Below, piece by piece: positions 34,991 to 47,619 of a stretch of DNA of 64,000 nucleotides (positions are counted from its first letter, which is position 1; the number at the start of each line of letters is the position of its first letter). The position numbers and the translations under genes are program-made. The notes under the pieces are model-generated. The model had not been told where the DNA came from. It made no database searches and was given only the letters and a program-made list of their open reading frames with translations. This DNA comes from Corynebacterium variabile (lineage in GTDB: Bacteria > Actinomycetota > Actinomycetes > Mycobacteriales > Mycobacteriaceae). The stretch covers positions 38,234 through 102,233 of the forward strand of contig NZ_BJNT01000017.1 in the NCBI RefSeq assembly GCF_006539825.1, read 5' to 3'.

Positions 34991-36196
34991 ATGACGGCGT
35001 CACAGCCACCGTTGGCAGCGGGAACCGGGGGACCAGCAGTTTCAGTGGATGATCTGTGGAGCGTCCGGGTGGGGGACATCATCGAACTGGCTGATGTCGA
35101 CCGGCGGTCGGTCGTCGTCGCCGACCGGGCCATTCCGCTGGTCTACCGCTCCGACGCGCAGGACGCCCCCGATGTTTCCGGCCACCCCGTCACAGTTCCG
35201 GGACGCCAGATCAGCGACCACGACCGGAAACGTGTCGCTGGCCTTGTGGAGTACCTGCGGGTCCGCCCCGACAAGGTCCGGGTCGCGGTGCTGCGGCAGG
35301 CGGACTGGCCGGTGGCCGTGGTCCGTGACCGCGGACTGGTCTGCGGTGCCCTCGTCGTCGACCTGGCGGCGTCGCGGACATCAGCCCAGGCAGCGACTCA
35401 GTCGGCGGGGCCCACCACGACTCTGGCGGAACTGACCGTCACCCCGGTCGGCACGGAGGTCGAACTCCGGCAGCGCTACCGTGCCTTGGCGCAGCTCTGC
35501 GTCCTGCTCGACACCTTCCGCTCGAACGGCCGGGACCTCGTCGGACTCACCGAGGACGCGGTCCGGGTCGGTGAACGTGGACGGAATGTCGTCCTCACCG
35601 GTGCCGCCGATCTGGAGGTGGGGGCCCTGTTAGTCACCCTGCCCGAGGAGCACACCTTCCTCAACGACGCCTCAGCCTTCGCCGCGCTGGTCGTCCGGGT
35701 TCTGGTGGGACGCCGCGATGTCACCGTCGGTGACCTGGAGGATCTTCCCCCGGACGTCAGGACGCTGGTGCGTCACTCTCTGGAGGCTGCCGGCCCGTCC
35801 GGTGGCGGGATCCCGGACTTCCTCAGCTGGTGGTCCGTGTTGAAGACGGTGGCGACCGGTGTGATCCGGGGTCCCCGGCCGGTTCCACTTCCGGAACCGG
35901 TCCCGGTGGTTCCGGTGCAGGTGAAGCCTGCACCGCCCGCCCCGCACCGGGCGCCGGTCAGGGACATGCTGCCGGGGATCGTCACGGTGCTGGGGATGCT
36001 GCTGCTCCTGGTCGGTGCGCTGGGTCTGCTCGCCGGTGCCCCGGTCTGGGCGTGGGCACTTGCCGTCACAGGTGCTGTGGCAGCCGTCGGTGGTCTGGTC
36101 ACCGGTGTCCGGGCGATGCGGCGACGGGAGGAGCGTCAGCTCACTCCGCCTTCTGCGCCCCCGTCTACTCCACCGCCAGCACGATCTTCCCGGTGA
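34991..36196 (+). CDS. Hypothetical protein with two C-terminal membrane spans
   Basis: A 401-residue protein of unknown function. The soluble N-terminal 290 residues look alpha/beta (VGDIIELADVDRRSVVVADRAIPLVYR; RVAVLRQADWPVAVV). Near 315-335 a Pro-rich linker (PVPLPEPVPVVPVQVKPAPPAP) leads to two membrane spans (IVTVLGMLLLLVGALGLLAGA; WAWALAVTGAVAAVGGLVTGV). The C-terminus is basic and Pro-rich. ATG 34991 has GGAGAAGG upstream. Its last 32 bases overlap the 3' end of the convergent oxidoreductase gene. Confidence 0.65.
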   Translation: MTASQPPLAAGTGGPAVSVDDLWSVRVGDIIELADVDRRSVVVADRAIPLVYRSDAQDAPDVSGHPVTVPGRQISDHDRKRVAGLVEYLRVRPDKVRVAVLRQADWPVAVVRDRGLVCGALVVDLAASRTSAQAATQSAGPTTTLAELTVTPVGTEVELRQRYRALAQLCVLLDTFRSNGRDLVGLTEDAVRVGERGRNVVLTGAADLEVGALLVTLPEEHTFLNDASAFAALVVRVLVGRRDVTVGDLEDLPPDVRTLVRHSLEAAGPSGGGIPDFLSWWSVLKTVATGVIRGPRPVPLPEPVPVVPVQVKPAPPAPHRAPVRDMLPGIVTVLGMLLLLVGALGLLAGAPVWAWALAVTGAVAAVGGLVTGVRAMRRREERQLTPPSAPPSTPPPARSSR

Positions 36197-37148
36197 TGTC
36201 CCCGGCGAGCAGTGCCTGGTGCGCGCCCGCGGCGTCCTGAACCGGGACGACGCGGTCGATGTGGTGGCGGATCGTCCCGTTCTCCAGCAGTGGCCAGACG
36301 TGCTCCACGGTCGCGGCGACGATGCGGGCCTTGTCTGCCCGGTCGCGGTACCGCAGTCCGGTCGCGGAGATGTTGCCCCGCTTGCTCAGCAGCTTGCCGA
36401 TGTTCAGCTCGCCCTTCACACCGCCCTGCATGCCGATGATGACGATATGCCCGTCTTTCGCCAGGGCGGAGACGTTCTTGTCCAGGTATTTCGCGCCGAT
36501 GATGTCGAGGATGACGTCCGCCCCACCCTCCTCCTTCACGGCCTCCACGAAGTCGTCCCCGCGGTAGTTGATGAGCACGTCGGCACCGTAGTTGCGGCAC
36601 ACCTCGAGCTTCTCCTCACTGCCGGCGGTCACCGCCACCTGCGCACCGAGGGCCCTCGCCACCTGGATGGCGAACAGACCCACGCCGCCGCCACCACCGT
36701 GGATGAGCACGAGGTCGTCCTTCTCGATCTCGGCGGTCATCATGAGGTTCGACCAGACCGTGCAGGCGACTTCGACGACGCTCGCGGTGTCCGTCAGGCT
36801 GTACCCGGAGGGCACGGGCAGCAGCTGACCTGCGGGGACGGCGACGTATTCGGCGTAGCCACCGCCGGAGAGCAGTGCGCCGACCTCGTCGCCGGCGTAC
36901 CAGGGGGTGCCGTCCGGGCGGACGCAGCCGTTGGCGTCCTCGATGATGCCGGACGCCTCGAGTCCGATGATGTCGGTGTCTCCCTTCGGCGGCGGGTAGT
37001 GGCCCTGGGCCTGGAGGGTGTCGGCCCGGTTGACGCCGGCCGCGGTGATCCGAAGCAGGACCTCGCCGTCGGCGGGGGTCGGAGTGGGGGTGTCCTGCCA
37101 GGTCAGGGAGGTGGGGTCACTGGGGTCTGTCTGGATGATCGCCTTCAT
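36165..37148 (-). CDS. Quinone-oxidoreductase-type NAD(P)H dehydrogenase
   Basis: A 327-residue medium-chain (zinc-independent) oxidoreductase of the PIG3/quinone oxidoreductase group. The N-terminal ITAAGVNRADTLQAQGHYPPP is diagnostic, and the NADPH-binding motif is LIHGGGGGVGLFAIQVA. It corresponds by position to the Rv3777-type gene next to the aminotransferase. It should reduce quinones or enones in the cytosol; the physiological substrate is unknown. Upstream TACGCT, then eight bases and ATG 37148, is a leaderless-type promoter, though GGAGAGG could also serve as ribosome-binding site. Length is normal for the family. Confidence 0.85.
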   Translation of the reverse strand: MKAIIQTDPSDPTSLTWQDTPTPTPADGEVLLRITAAGVNRADTLQAQGHYPPPKGDTDIIGLEASGIIEDANGCVRPDGTPWYAGDEVGALLSGGGYAEYVAVPAGQLLPVPSGYSLTDTASVVEVACTVWSNLMMTAEIEKDDLVLIHGGGGGVGLFAIQVARALGAQVAVTAGSEEKLEVCRNYGADVLINYRGDDFVEAVKEEGGADVILDIIGAKYLDKNVSALAKDGHIVIIGMQGGVKGELNIGKLLSKRGNISATGLRYRDRADKARIVAATVEHVWPLLENGTIRHHIDRVVPVQDAAGAHQALLAGDITGKIVLAVE

Positions 37149-37265
37149 GCCTCTCCAGCGTAACTGCGCCTGCTCCGGGCGGGGTGGGAGTCTTTCCGCG
37201 GGGACGCGGTGCGCTACACTTGTCCCGCTGTGTCGGCGGCCCCTGCAGGACCGTCCGGCGCACGT

Positions 37266-37350
37266 GGAGATGTGGCAGAGCGGCCGAATGCACTGGTCTT
37301 GAAAACCAGCGACGAGAAATCGTCCGGGGGTTCAAATCCCCCCGTCTCCG
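37266..37350 (+). tRNA. tRNA-Ser (UGA)
   Basis: Acceptor GGAGATG (37266) pairs with CGTCTCC followed by the discriminator G (37350). The anticodon stem CTGGT/ACCAG encloses the loop CTTGAAA, giving the anticodon TGA (37300-37302). A long variable arm (GACGAGAAATCGTC) and a TPsiC arm (CGGGGGTTCAAATCCCCCC) confirm a class II serine tRNA. The 3' CCA is not encoded. Confidence 0.95.
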
Positions 37351-37365
37351 CCGTTCAGCAAGAGA

Positions 37366-37424
37366 AATCTGCCACCCCTCAGGTCGCCGGATCGCCCGGA
37401 AAACGACCTGAAGGGTGGCAGATT
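37366..37424. terminator. Long hairpin after tRNA-Ser
   Basis: AATCTGCCACCCCTCAGGTCG (37366-37386) pairs with CGACCTGAAGGGTGGCAGATT (37404-37424) with one mismatch. It lies between tRNA-Ser and the convergent L,D-transpeptidase gene and can serve both. Its loop shares a CCCGGAAA string with the hairpin at 47523-47587. Confidence 0.65.
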
Positions 37425-37448
37425 CTGTATGTGACCGACGCGGGACTC

Positions 37449-38096
37449 CTACGCCACCACGTCGACGTAGTCGCCGACCTGCAGGGTGTTGAAGAAGGCC
37501 ACGGCGTCGTCATGGTTCAGGTGGATGCACCCGTGGGACATCACAGCCGGGGATCCCTCGTGGAAGGCGATACCGATGTCGCCCGGATAAGCGGTTCCGG
37601 CCGAGAAGTACACCGAGTACGGCATCGGCGCATCCCAGGCGTTCGACCACTCGTCGATGATCTTGCGCGTCACCCTGGTCAGTCCGGCCGGGGTCTCGTA
37701 GCCCGCGCGTCCGGAGCTCATCGGCACCGGGCCGCGGGTGATCACGCCATCGGACTGCAGCCATGCGGTCTGGTTGGTGAGGTTGATGCAGGCCTTCGCC
37801 TGGGCGGAGCAGCCGGTCGACGGCCGCGGCGCAGGCTGAGGCGCGGGTGCCGGTGCAGGCGCCGGACTGACGCCCGGGATGTCCGGCAGGTATCCGAGGG
37901 CATCGGCGACGGCGCCGTTGACAGCGCTCTGCGCGTCGGAGAGTGCGTCCCCCGCCATGCCCTGGAGGTCGGACGAGGACGGCACTGACGGCATTGCCGG
38001 AGCGGGGCCGGTCTGGGCGTTCGCGGTCGGTGTGATGGCGAGCGAGCCGGCGACGAGGATGCCGAATGCGGTGAGAATCGTGCGCATGAACTTCAT
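37449..38096 (-). CDS. L,D-transpeptidase (YkuD), secreted
   Basis: A 215-residue secreted L,D-transpeptidase that makes 3-3 cross-links in peptidoglycan or attaches proteins to it. The signal peptide is ILTAFGILVAGSLAITPTANA (cleavage about residue 27). A Pro/Ala repeat linker (PAPAPAPAPQPAPRP) leads to the YkuD catalytic domain, where SHGCIHLNHDD holds the nucleophile Cys190 and the nearby HEGSP (IGIAFHEGSPAVMS) supplies the catalytic His. SD AGGAGG precedes ATG 38096. It stands alone between the tRNA hairpin and a hypothetical gene. Length is normal for a single-domain corynebacterial enzyme. Confidence 0.9.
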   Translation of the reverse strand: MKFMRTILTAFGILVAGSLAITPTANAQTGPAPAMPSVPSSSDLQGMAGDALSDAQSAVNGAVADALGYLPDIPGVSPAPAPAPAPQPAPRPSTGCSAQAKACINLTNQTAWLQSDGVITRGPVPMSSGRAGYETPAGLTRVTRKIIDEWSNAWDAPMPYSVYFSAGTAYPGDIGIAFHEGSPAVMSHGCIHLNHDDAVAFFNTLQVGDYVDVVA

Positions 38097-38167
38097 GATC
38101 GAAAACCTCCTGAGTCCCTTCCCAACCTACCTGCCGGCATGCACCCCCGCCCGGCAGTCGCGCCCGG

Positions 38168-38884
38168 CTATTCCAGCACGGTGATCCGCCGCAGTTCCGG
38201 CAGTTCCCTCACCTCGCCGCCGTCGAGTGCGATCCGCAGCGGTGCTCCGACGGTGCAGTCCAGCAGCCGTGCCCAGGTCAGGCGTTCGCGGTGCAGGTCC
38301 CGGCGACCGGTGGTGAACAACCAGGCGGTCCGGTCGAGCAGCAGTGAAGCGTCCTCCAGCTCCAGGAGGTACACGCCGTCCAGGGTCCGTCTGCGCAGCC
38401 CGTCGAGTGAGGTCACCGGGGCGTCCTCCCCGGGTGCGGCGATGACCCGGATCGAGGAGACGAGCCCCATCCGGTGCGCGATCCCCTCCGTGTCCGTGAT
38501 GACCAGGGGAGCGGCGACGTGGCAGCTGCGCACCCCGGAATGCTCCCACACGACAGGCTGCGGCAGGTCATGCACGGCATCGGTGCGGGACGCCGGGATC
38601 TGCCGCACGGCCACCCGGTCCGCCCCCACGGTCACCAGCTGGGTGGCGACACCTGCGGAGTTCTCGGTCGTGACGAGGTAGCGTCCCGTCGGATCGTCGA
38701 GTCGGGCCGGTGTCTCCTCGGCCAGTCGGCGCAGTACGGCGAGCGTCTCCTCGTCGGTCGCGTTCCAGTCGGCGCCGTGGGTCTCGAGGAGTCCGAGGAG
38801 CCGGGTGAGGGTGAGGTCGGGGCGGGCTTCCCAGAGACGGGTGAGGGCGTCCGTCATCACCGGGATGCGTCGGGGATCTTTCAC
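38168..38884 (-). CDS. Hypothetical protein starting KDPRRIPVM, 238 residues
   Basis: A soluble protein whose start VKDPRRIPVMTDALTRLWEARPDLTLTRLLGLLE is of a type I have seen in conserved bacterial hypothetical proteins, though I cannot name a family. The C-terminal half is beta-rich (VRQIPASRTD, VAAPLVITDTEGIAHRMGLVSSI) and ends PELRRITVLE. No membrane span or signal peptide. GTG 38884 was chosen; TACGAT six bases upstream is a leaderless-type -10. The frame stays open up to 38971, but the extra N-terminus lacks a sensible start context. Confidence 0.6.
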   Translation of the reverse strand: MKDPRRIPVMTDALTRLWEARPDLTLTRLLGLLETHGADWNATDEETLAVLRRLAEETPARLDDPTGRYLVTTENSAGVATQLVTVGADRVAVRQIPASRTDAVHDLPQPVVWEHSGVRSCHVAAPLVITDTEGIAHRMGLVSSIRVIAAPGEDAPVTSLDGLRRRTLDGVYLLELEDASLLLDRTAWLFTTGRRDLHRERLTWARLLDCTVGAPLRIALDGGEVRELPELRRITVLE

Positions 38885-39021
38885 GCCGCCATCGTACGAC
38901 CCGTGCCGGGGCCGCCCGAGGGGAAACCCCGGTGAAACTGTCGCGAAACTCCCCTGTAACACAATATCCATAGAATAAGACTCTCAGTATCACGAAGTGG
39001 GACACAACAGATAGTGGGGCA

Positions 39022-39049
39022 TGGACACCGGTGGGGGCTAAGATACATA
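39022..39049 (+). promoter_or_regulatory. Candidate gltB promoter
   Basis: TGGACA (39022-39027) and TACATA (39044-39049) are 16 bases apart in an AT-rich stretch. The assignment is tentative. Confidence 0.35.
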
Positions 39050-39091
39050 CACAACTTCATGTGGAGACCGCACCCGCGTTCACCTCAGAGA

Positions 39092-39107
39092 TGTGGCATC
39101 CGTCACA
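39092..39107. promoter_or_regulatory. GlxR/CRP-like site upstream of gltB
   Basis: TGTGG-CATCCG-TCACA differs by one base from the corynebacterial GlxR consensus TGTGA-N6-TCACA. Its position downstream of the candidate promoter would favour repression. Regulator binding is inferred from sequence. Confidence 0.5.
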
Positions 39108-39283
39108 TCATGGACCGTGCACCTGCGGGGGTGAGGAAACCCTGATTTTGCGGCCCCCGACGACGGCCGTATCTGTGAGGGAAACCCACCGGTCCGATGA
39201 CGGTCCGCCGGCAGGGACGCACCACCAACGCGTCCCGCCCGGATCTCATGCCCCACCACGACTACCCGGAGGCTGACGACCCC

Positions 39284-43912
<4,629 letters not shown>

Positions 43913-43914
43913 CA

Positions 43915-45468
43915 ATGGCTGATCCGCAGGGTTTTCTGAAGTTCCGCCGCGAAGAGGCGACCCACCGTCCCGTGCCGCTGCGTCTGCTCGACTGGCGCGA
44001 GGTCTACGACGAGTTCCCCGACGGCAAGGTGCAGACCCAGGCCGCCCGCTGCATGGACTGCGGCGTCCCGTTCTGCCATGACGGATGCCCGCTGGGCAAC
44101 ATCATCCCGGAGTGGAACGACCTGGTCCGTCAGGGTCGCTGGCGTGAGGCCTACGACCGGCTGCACGCCACCAACAACTTCCCCGAGTTCACCGGACGCG
44201 TCTGCCCTGCCCCCTGTGAGGGCGCCTGCGTCCTCGGTATCGGGGATGACCCGGTGTCCATCAAGTCCGTCGAGCTGCAGATCGTCGAGCACGCCTTCGC
44301 TCACGGCTGGGTGACGCCGGTGAAGGCGTCCTTCTCCACCGGTCAGTCCGTGGCCGTCGTCGGTTCCGGCCCCGCCGGTCTCGCCGCCGCCCAGCAGCTC
44401 ACCCGTGCCGGCCATGACGTGACCGTCTTCGAGCGGGCCGACCGGATCGGTGGCCTGATGCGCTACGGCGTGCCGAACTACAAGCTCGAGAAGAAGTGGC
44501 TCGACCGTCGCATCGCGCAGATGGAGGCCGAGGGTACGACCTTCCGCACCAACACCTCGCCGTCTGCCGCTGACCTCGCCCGGTTCGACGCCGTCGTCCT
44601 GGCCCTGGGCTCCACCATCGGCCGTGACGTGCCGGTGCCGGGCCGCGACCTCGACGGCGTCCACCAGGCGATGGACTACCTGCCGCTGGCCACCAAGGTC
44701 CAGGAGGGCGACTTCGAGGTCTCCCCGATCGACGCGAAGGGCAAGAAGGTCGTCATCATCGGCGGCGGCGACACCGGCACCGACTGCTTCGGTACCGCGC
44801 TGCGCCAGGGTGCCGTGTCTGTGCACCAGTTCGACATCAACCCCGCCCCGACCAAGGACCGCCCGGCCGAGACCCCGTGGCCGACCTGGCCGCGGATCTG
44901 GCGGGTCGCCTCCGCGCACGAGGAGGGCGAGTACACCGTCACCGGCAACGAGTCCGCCGACGAGATCGAGGCCCTGGGTCTGGCGTCCCGCGTGGCCGGG
45001 GACGCCCTGGGCGAGCGCGACTTCAAGATCAACACCGTCGAGCTCACCGGTGAGAACGGGCACGTCACCGGCCTGAAGGCGGCGCGCTGTGAGCGCACCG
45101 ACCACGGCCTGGCGAACATCGCCGGCTCCGAGATCGAGATGGACGCCGACCTGGTGCTCCTGGCCGTCGGTTTCGCCTCGGTCGACTCGAAGGGCATCGT
45201 CGACGAGCTCGGCCTGCGCATCGACGGCCGTAGCCGCGTGGTCCGGGACGATTCCTACCGCGCCCGTTGGATCGAGACCCCCGCCGTGCAGGACGCCGGC
45301 TTCGACGCCCCGGTCTTCGTCGCCGGTGATGCGGGTCGTGGTCAGTCGCTCATCGTGTGGGGTATCGCGGAGGGACGCGCCTGCGCCGCCGCCGTGGACC
45401 GCCAGCTCATGGGCGAGACCGCCCTGCCGACCCCGGTCGCTCCGACGGACGTGCCGCTGCGGGCGTAG
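43915..45468 (+). CDS. gltD: Glutamate synthase small subunit
   Basis: A 517-residue NADPH-dependent glutamate synthase beta subunit that feeds electrons from NADPH to the large subunit. The N-terminal Cys clusters (CMDCGVPFCHDGCPLGN and later CPAPCEGAC) bind 4Fe-4S centres. The FAD motif is VVGSGPAGLAAAQQL and the NADPH motif is VVIIGGGDTGTDCFG. The C-terminal GDAGRGQSLIVWGIAEGR motif is typical. It starts two bases after gltB. A short gap of 28 bases separates it from the exporter gene, which has its own leaderless promoter. Confidence 0.97.
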   Translation: MADPQGFLKFRREEATHRPVPLRLLDWREVYDEFPDGKVQTQAARCMDCGVPFCHDGCPLGNIIPEWNDLVRQGRWREAYDRLHATNNFPEFTGRVCPAPCEGACVLGIGDDPVSIKSVELQIVEHAFAHGWVTPVKASFSTGQSVAVVGSGPAGLAAAQQLTRAGHDVTVFERADRIGGLMRYGVPNYKLEKKWLDRRIAQMEAEGTTFRTNTSPSAADLARFDAVVLALGSTIGRDVPVPGRDLDGVHQAMDYLPLATKVQEGDFEVSPIDAKGKKVVIIGGGDTGTDCFGTALRQGAVSVHQFDINPAPTKDRPAETPWPTWPRIWRVASAHEEGEYTVTGNESADEIEALGLASRVAGDALGERDFKINTVELTGENGHVTGLKAARCERTDHGLANIAGSEIEMDADLVLLAVGFASVDSKGIVDELGLRIDGRSRVVRDDSYRARWIETPAVQDAGFDAPVFVAGDAGRGQSLIVWGIAEGRACAAAVDRQLMGETALPTPVAPTDVPLRA

Positions 45469-45483
45469 CTTTTCGCCGGTCAC

Positions 45484-45489
45484 TAGAAT
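45484..45489 (+). promoter_or_regulatory. Leaderless -10 element of the LysE-type gene
   Basis: TAGAAT, seven bases (CCCTCAG), then GTG 45497. Confidence 0.55.
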
Positions 45490-45496
45490 CCCTCAG

Positions 45497-46147
45497 GTGA
45501 CCACCGGTGCCCTCCTCAGTATCCTCGTGGCGTGGCTCCTCGCCATCGCCTCCCCCGGCCCCGACCTCGTGCAGCTGCTGCGCGTCGGGGCCGTCCGCCG
45601 TAACGGCGTGGCCTGTGCCCTCGGCATCATGAGCGGCAACCTGCTGTGGATCGTGGCCTCCATGCTGGGCCTCTCCGCCCTGGTGGACAACGTCTCCGGC
45701 ATCCTCACCGCCCTGTTCCTTGTGGGTGGCTGCGTCCTCGCATGGATGGGCCAGGGCGCGCTGCGCGGCGGTCTCGCCGCCCGGAAGCAGGACGCCGTGC
45801 TGTCCGACGCGGCGTCCTCCCTGCTCACCACCCAGATGACCACGGTCCAGTCATGGCGGCTGGGTCTCGTGACGAACCTGTCGAACCCGAAGGCGCTGGT
45901 GTTCTTCGGCGCGGTCTTCGCCGGCTTCGTGCCGCCGGACACCTCCTGGGCGATGCGTGCCGTGGTGCTGGTGATGATGATGGTGACCGGTGTGGCGTGG
46001 TTCGTCTTCGTGGCGGTCGCGGTGTCTGTCCCCGCGCTGTCGAAACGGCTGCAGGCGGCCGGGGCGTGGATCGACATCGTCGCCGGAACGGTCTTCCTTG
46101 TCCTTGCTGCGGTGCTGGTCATCGAGGGTATTGCACGACTGCTCTGA
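45497..46147 (+). CDS. LysE/RhtB-type amino-acid exporter
   Basis: A 216-residue membrane exporter of the LysE/RhtB superfamily, which pushes amino acids or related small metabolites out of the cell. The N-terminal SPGPDLVQLLRVGAVRRNG is the family hallmark and NLSNPKALVFFGAVFAGFV is the second. Six hydrophobic spans are visible. The substrate cannot be predicted from sequence. GTG 45497 is supported by TAGAAT seven bases before it, so this gene has its own promoter although it directly follows gltD. Confidence 0.88.
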   Translation: MTTGALLSILVAWLLAIASPGPDLVQLLRVGAVRRNGVACALGIMSGNLLWIVASMLGLSALVDNVSGILTALFLVGGCVLAWMGQGALRGGLAARKQDAVLSDAASSLLTTQMTTVQSWRLGLVTNLSNPKALVFFGAVFAGFVPPDTSWAMRAVVLVMMMVTGVAWFVFVAVAVSVPALSKRLQAAGAWIDIVAGTVFLVLAAVLVIEGIARLL

Positions 46148-46210
46148 CCTGCGCTGTAACACTCCGGTCACGATGTGCACTGTCAGTTAGTTAACGCGCG
46201 GCACTGGGCA

Positions 46211-46216
46211 TAGGAT
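46211..46216 (+). promoter_or_regulatory. Leaderless -10 element of the S4-domain gene
   Basis: TAGGAT, seven bases, then ATG 46224. This favours ATG 46224 over ATG 46215. Confidence 0.55.
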
Positions 46217-46223
46217 GGTCCGC

Positions 46224-46538
46224 ATGCACATTCAGGACGTCCCTGTCCGCGGTGACGACATCCGTCTCGGCCAGTTCATCAAGCTCGCGAACCTCGTTGA
46301 GTCCGGTGGCACCGCCAAGGAAGTTATCGCTGCAGGTCAGGTGGCGGTCAACGGTGAGGTCGACACCCGCCGTGGCCGCCATCTCCACGTCGGTGACGTG
46401 GTGAGCCTGCGTGACCCCGAGGCCGGTGACACCGGCACTGCAGCACGTGTCGCAGCTCCCGTGGACGACGAAGACGACTTCTTCGACGAAGCCACCGCTG
46501 ACGACGATTTTGACCCGGAAAAGTGGAGGAACCTCTGA
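46224..46538 (+). CDS. S4-domain RNA-binding protein
   Basis: A 104-residue protein with a single S4 fold: IRLGQFIKLANLVESGGTAKEVIAAGQVAVNGEVDTRRGRHLHVGDVV is the complete RNA-binding motif. Such small S4 proteins bind structured RNA, often ribosomal, but the exact target here is unknown. The C-terminal 30 residues are acidic (DDEDDFFDEATADDDFDPEKW). ATG 46224 is preferred because TAGGAT lies seven bases upstream. The stop TGA shares one base with the ATG of the following VOC gene, so the two are co-translated. Confidence 0.88.
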   Translation: MHIQDVPVRGDDIRLGQFIKLANLVESGGTAKEVIAAGQVAVNGEVDTRRGRHLHVGDVVSLRDPEAGDTGTAARVAAPVDDEDDFFDEATADDDFDPEKWRNL

Positions 46539-47437
46539 TGCCCGCTCTCGTTGCCGAACCCGGCATGCCGATCTGGATTGATCTGGCGACGACGGACCTT
46601 GAGTCGGCGAAGGACTTCTACGCCGAAGTCCTCGGCTGGGAGTACGACGACCCGTGCGGTGGCTACACCATCGCCAAGAAGCAGGGGATGCCCGTCGCCG
46701 GCCTCGGCGAGGTCCCGGACGACAAGTCCTCCCTCTGGGGCATGCTGCTGTACACCCCGGACATCGACGCCGCCCACGAGGACGCCGTGAAGGCCGGTGC
46801 CACCTCGGTGCTCTCCCCGCGCGACGTGGGCAAGCGCGGCAAGATGGCTGTGCTGGTCGATCCCTCGGGTGCGACCGTCGGCCTGAAGCAGCCGAAGGAG
46901 AACGAGCCCTTCTTCGCCGCCGGTGAGCCGGGGACCCCGGTCTGGCACGAGCTGCTGGTCGGCGGCCATTTCGACGAGACCACCGAGTTCTACCATGAGC
47001 TTGCCGGCTGGGACATCCGCGTCCACAACAACACGGACCGTTTCCGCTACGCCACCGGCGAGTATGACGGCGCCCCGCTGGTCGGGTTGTGGGACACCTC
47101 CGAGCTTGACGAGAACCCCTCGATGTGGACCCTGTACCTGGGCTGCGTTGACGTGGATGCTGCAGCGAAGAAGGTCAAGGCCGCCGGTGGACGCCTGGTG
47201 CGTCAGCCCTGGGACTCGGAGTTGGGCCGGATGGTCACCATCGTCGACCCGACCGGTGCGCTGGTGAATCTCTGTGAGATCGCGGAGCCGGAGCCGGAGA
47301 CCCTGGCTGACTGGCACGAGCCGGACCTGCTGGACCCGGAGAACATGCCCCAGGAGCTCAAGGACGCCATGGATGCCGCCCGTACCGCCGGTGAGACCGC
47401 TGCAGAGCAGATGAAGCGTGGCGCCGACTGCGAGTAG
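46538..47437 (+). CDS. Two-domain VOC (glyoxalase-like) protein
   Basis: A 299-residue protein of two vicinal-oxygen-chelate domains: residues about 10-130 and about 140-260. Each begins with a GxPxWxxLxxxDxxxxxxFY motif (GMPIWIDLATTDLESAKDFYAEVLGW; GTPVWHELLVGGHFDETTEFYHELAGW). The family includes glyoxalases, dioxygenases and antibiotic-binding proteins; the substrate is unknown. A polar acidic tail follows (about 265-299). ATG 46538 has GGAGGA upstream and overlaps the S4 stop by one base. No signal peptide; cytosolic. Confidence 0.82.
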   Translation: MPALVAEPGMPIWIDLATTDLESAKDFYAEVLGWEYDDPCGGYTIAKKQGMPVAGLGEVPDDKSSLWGMLLYTPDIDAAHEDAVKAGATSVLSPRDVGKRGKMAVLVDPSGATVGLKQPKENEPFFAAGEPGTPVWHELLVGGHFDETTEFYHELAGWDIRVHNNTDRFRYATGEYDGAPLVGLWDTSELDENPSMWTLYLGCVDVDAAAKKVKAAGGRLVRQPWDSELGRMVTIVDPTGALVNLCEIAEPEPETLADWHEPDLLDPENMPQELKDAMDAARTAGETAAEQMKRGADCE

Positions 47438-47522
47438 GCGCGCAGTCGCGCAGTAGCCGGGTACCCACCCGTCGTACGAGTAGCCGTCCGTCGGCTTACC
47501 CGGCGGCTCACCCGTCGTACAC

Positions 47523-47587
47523 AGAAATCCCCACCATCTGAGGCCCGCCCGGAAAGCCGGACCGTACCTCAGGTAGTGGGGATTTCT
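47523..47587. terminator. Long hairpin between convergent VOC and lysozyme genes
   Basis: AGAAATCCCCACCATCTGAGG (47523-47543) pairs with the right arm 47567-47587 with two mismatches in 21. The arm contains the 14-mer CCCACCATCTGAGG that also forms the hairpin at 12103. Upstream, 47465-47515 carries short direct repeats of ACCCGTCGTAC. Confidence 0.7.
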
Positions 47588-47619
47588 CTGTCTGCGTTCT
47601 GTCTACGTTCCGCCTGGGC

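Larger units (their letters stand above)
38885..39283. other. Long upstream region of gltB
   Basis: About 400 bases without a supported gene. It holds the AT-rich patch near 38960-39050, a possible promoter (39022-39049), the GlxR-like site (39092-39107) and a leader of about 230 bases before gltB. Confidence 0.5.

Noticed and set aside
37266..37424. tRNA-Ser as integration site of a genomic island
   Set aside because: The repeat after it is a hairpin terminator, no integrase and no duplicated tRNA 3' end was seen in the window.
39000..39020. AmtR-like nitrogen box (ACAGATAGTGG)
   Set aside because: Only partial similarity to the consensus; not enough to claim.
47465..47515. CRISPR-like direct repeats (ACCCGTCGTAC)
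   Set aside because: Only two short copies with irregular spacing and no cas genes; just an intergenic repeat next to a hairpin.
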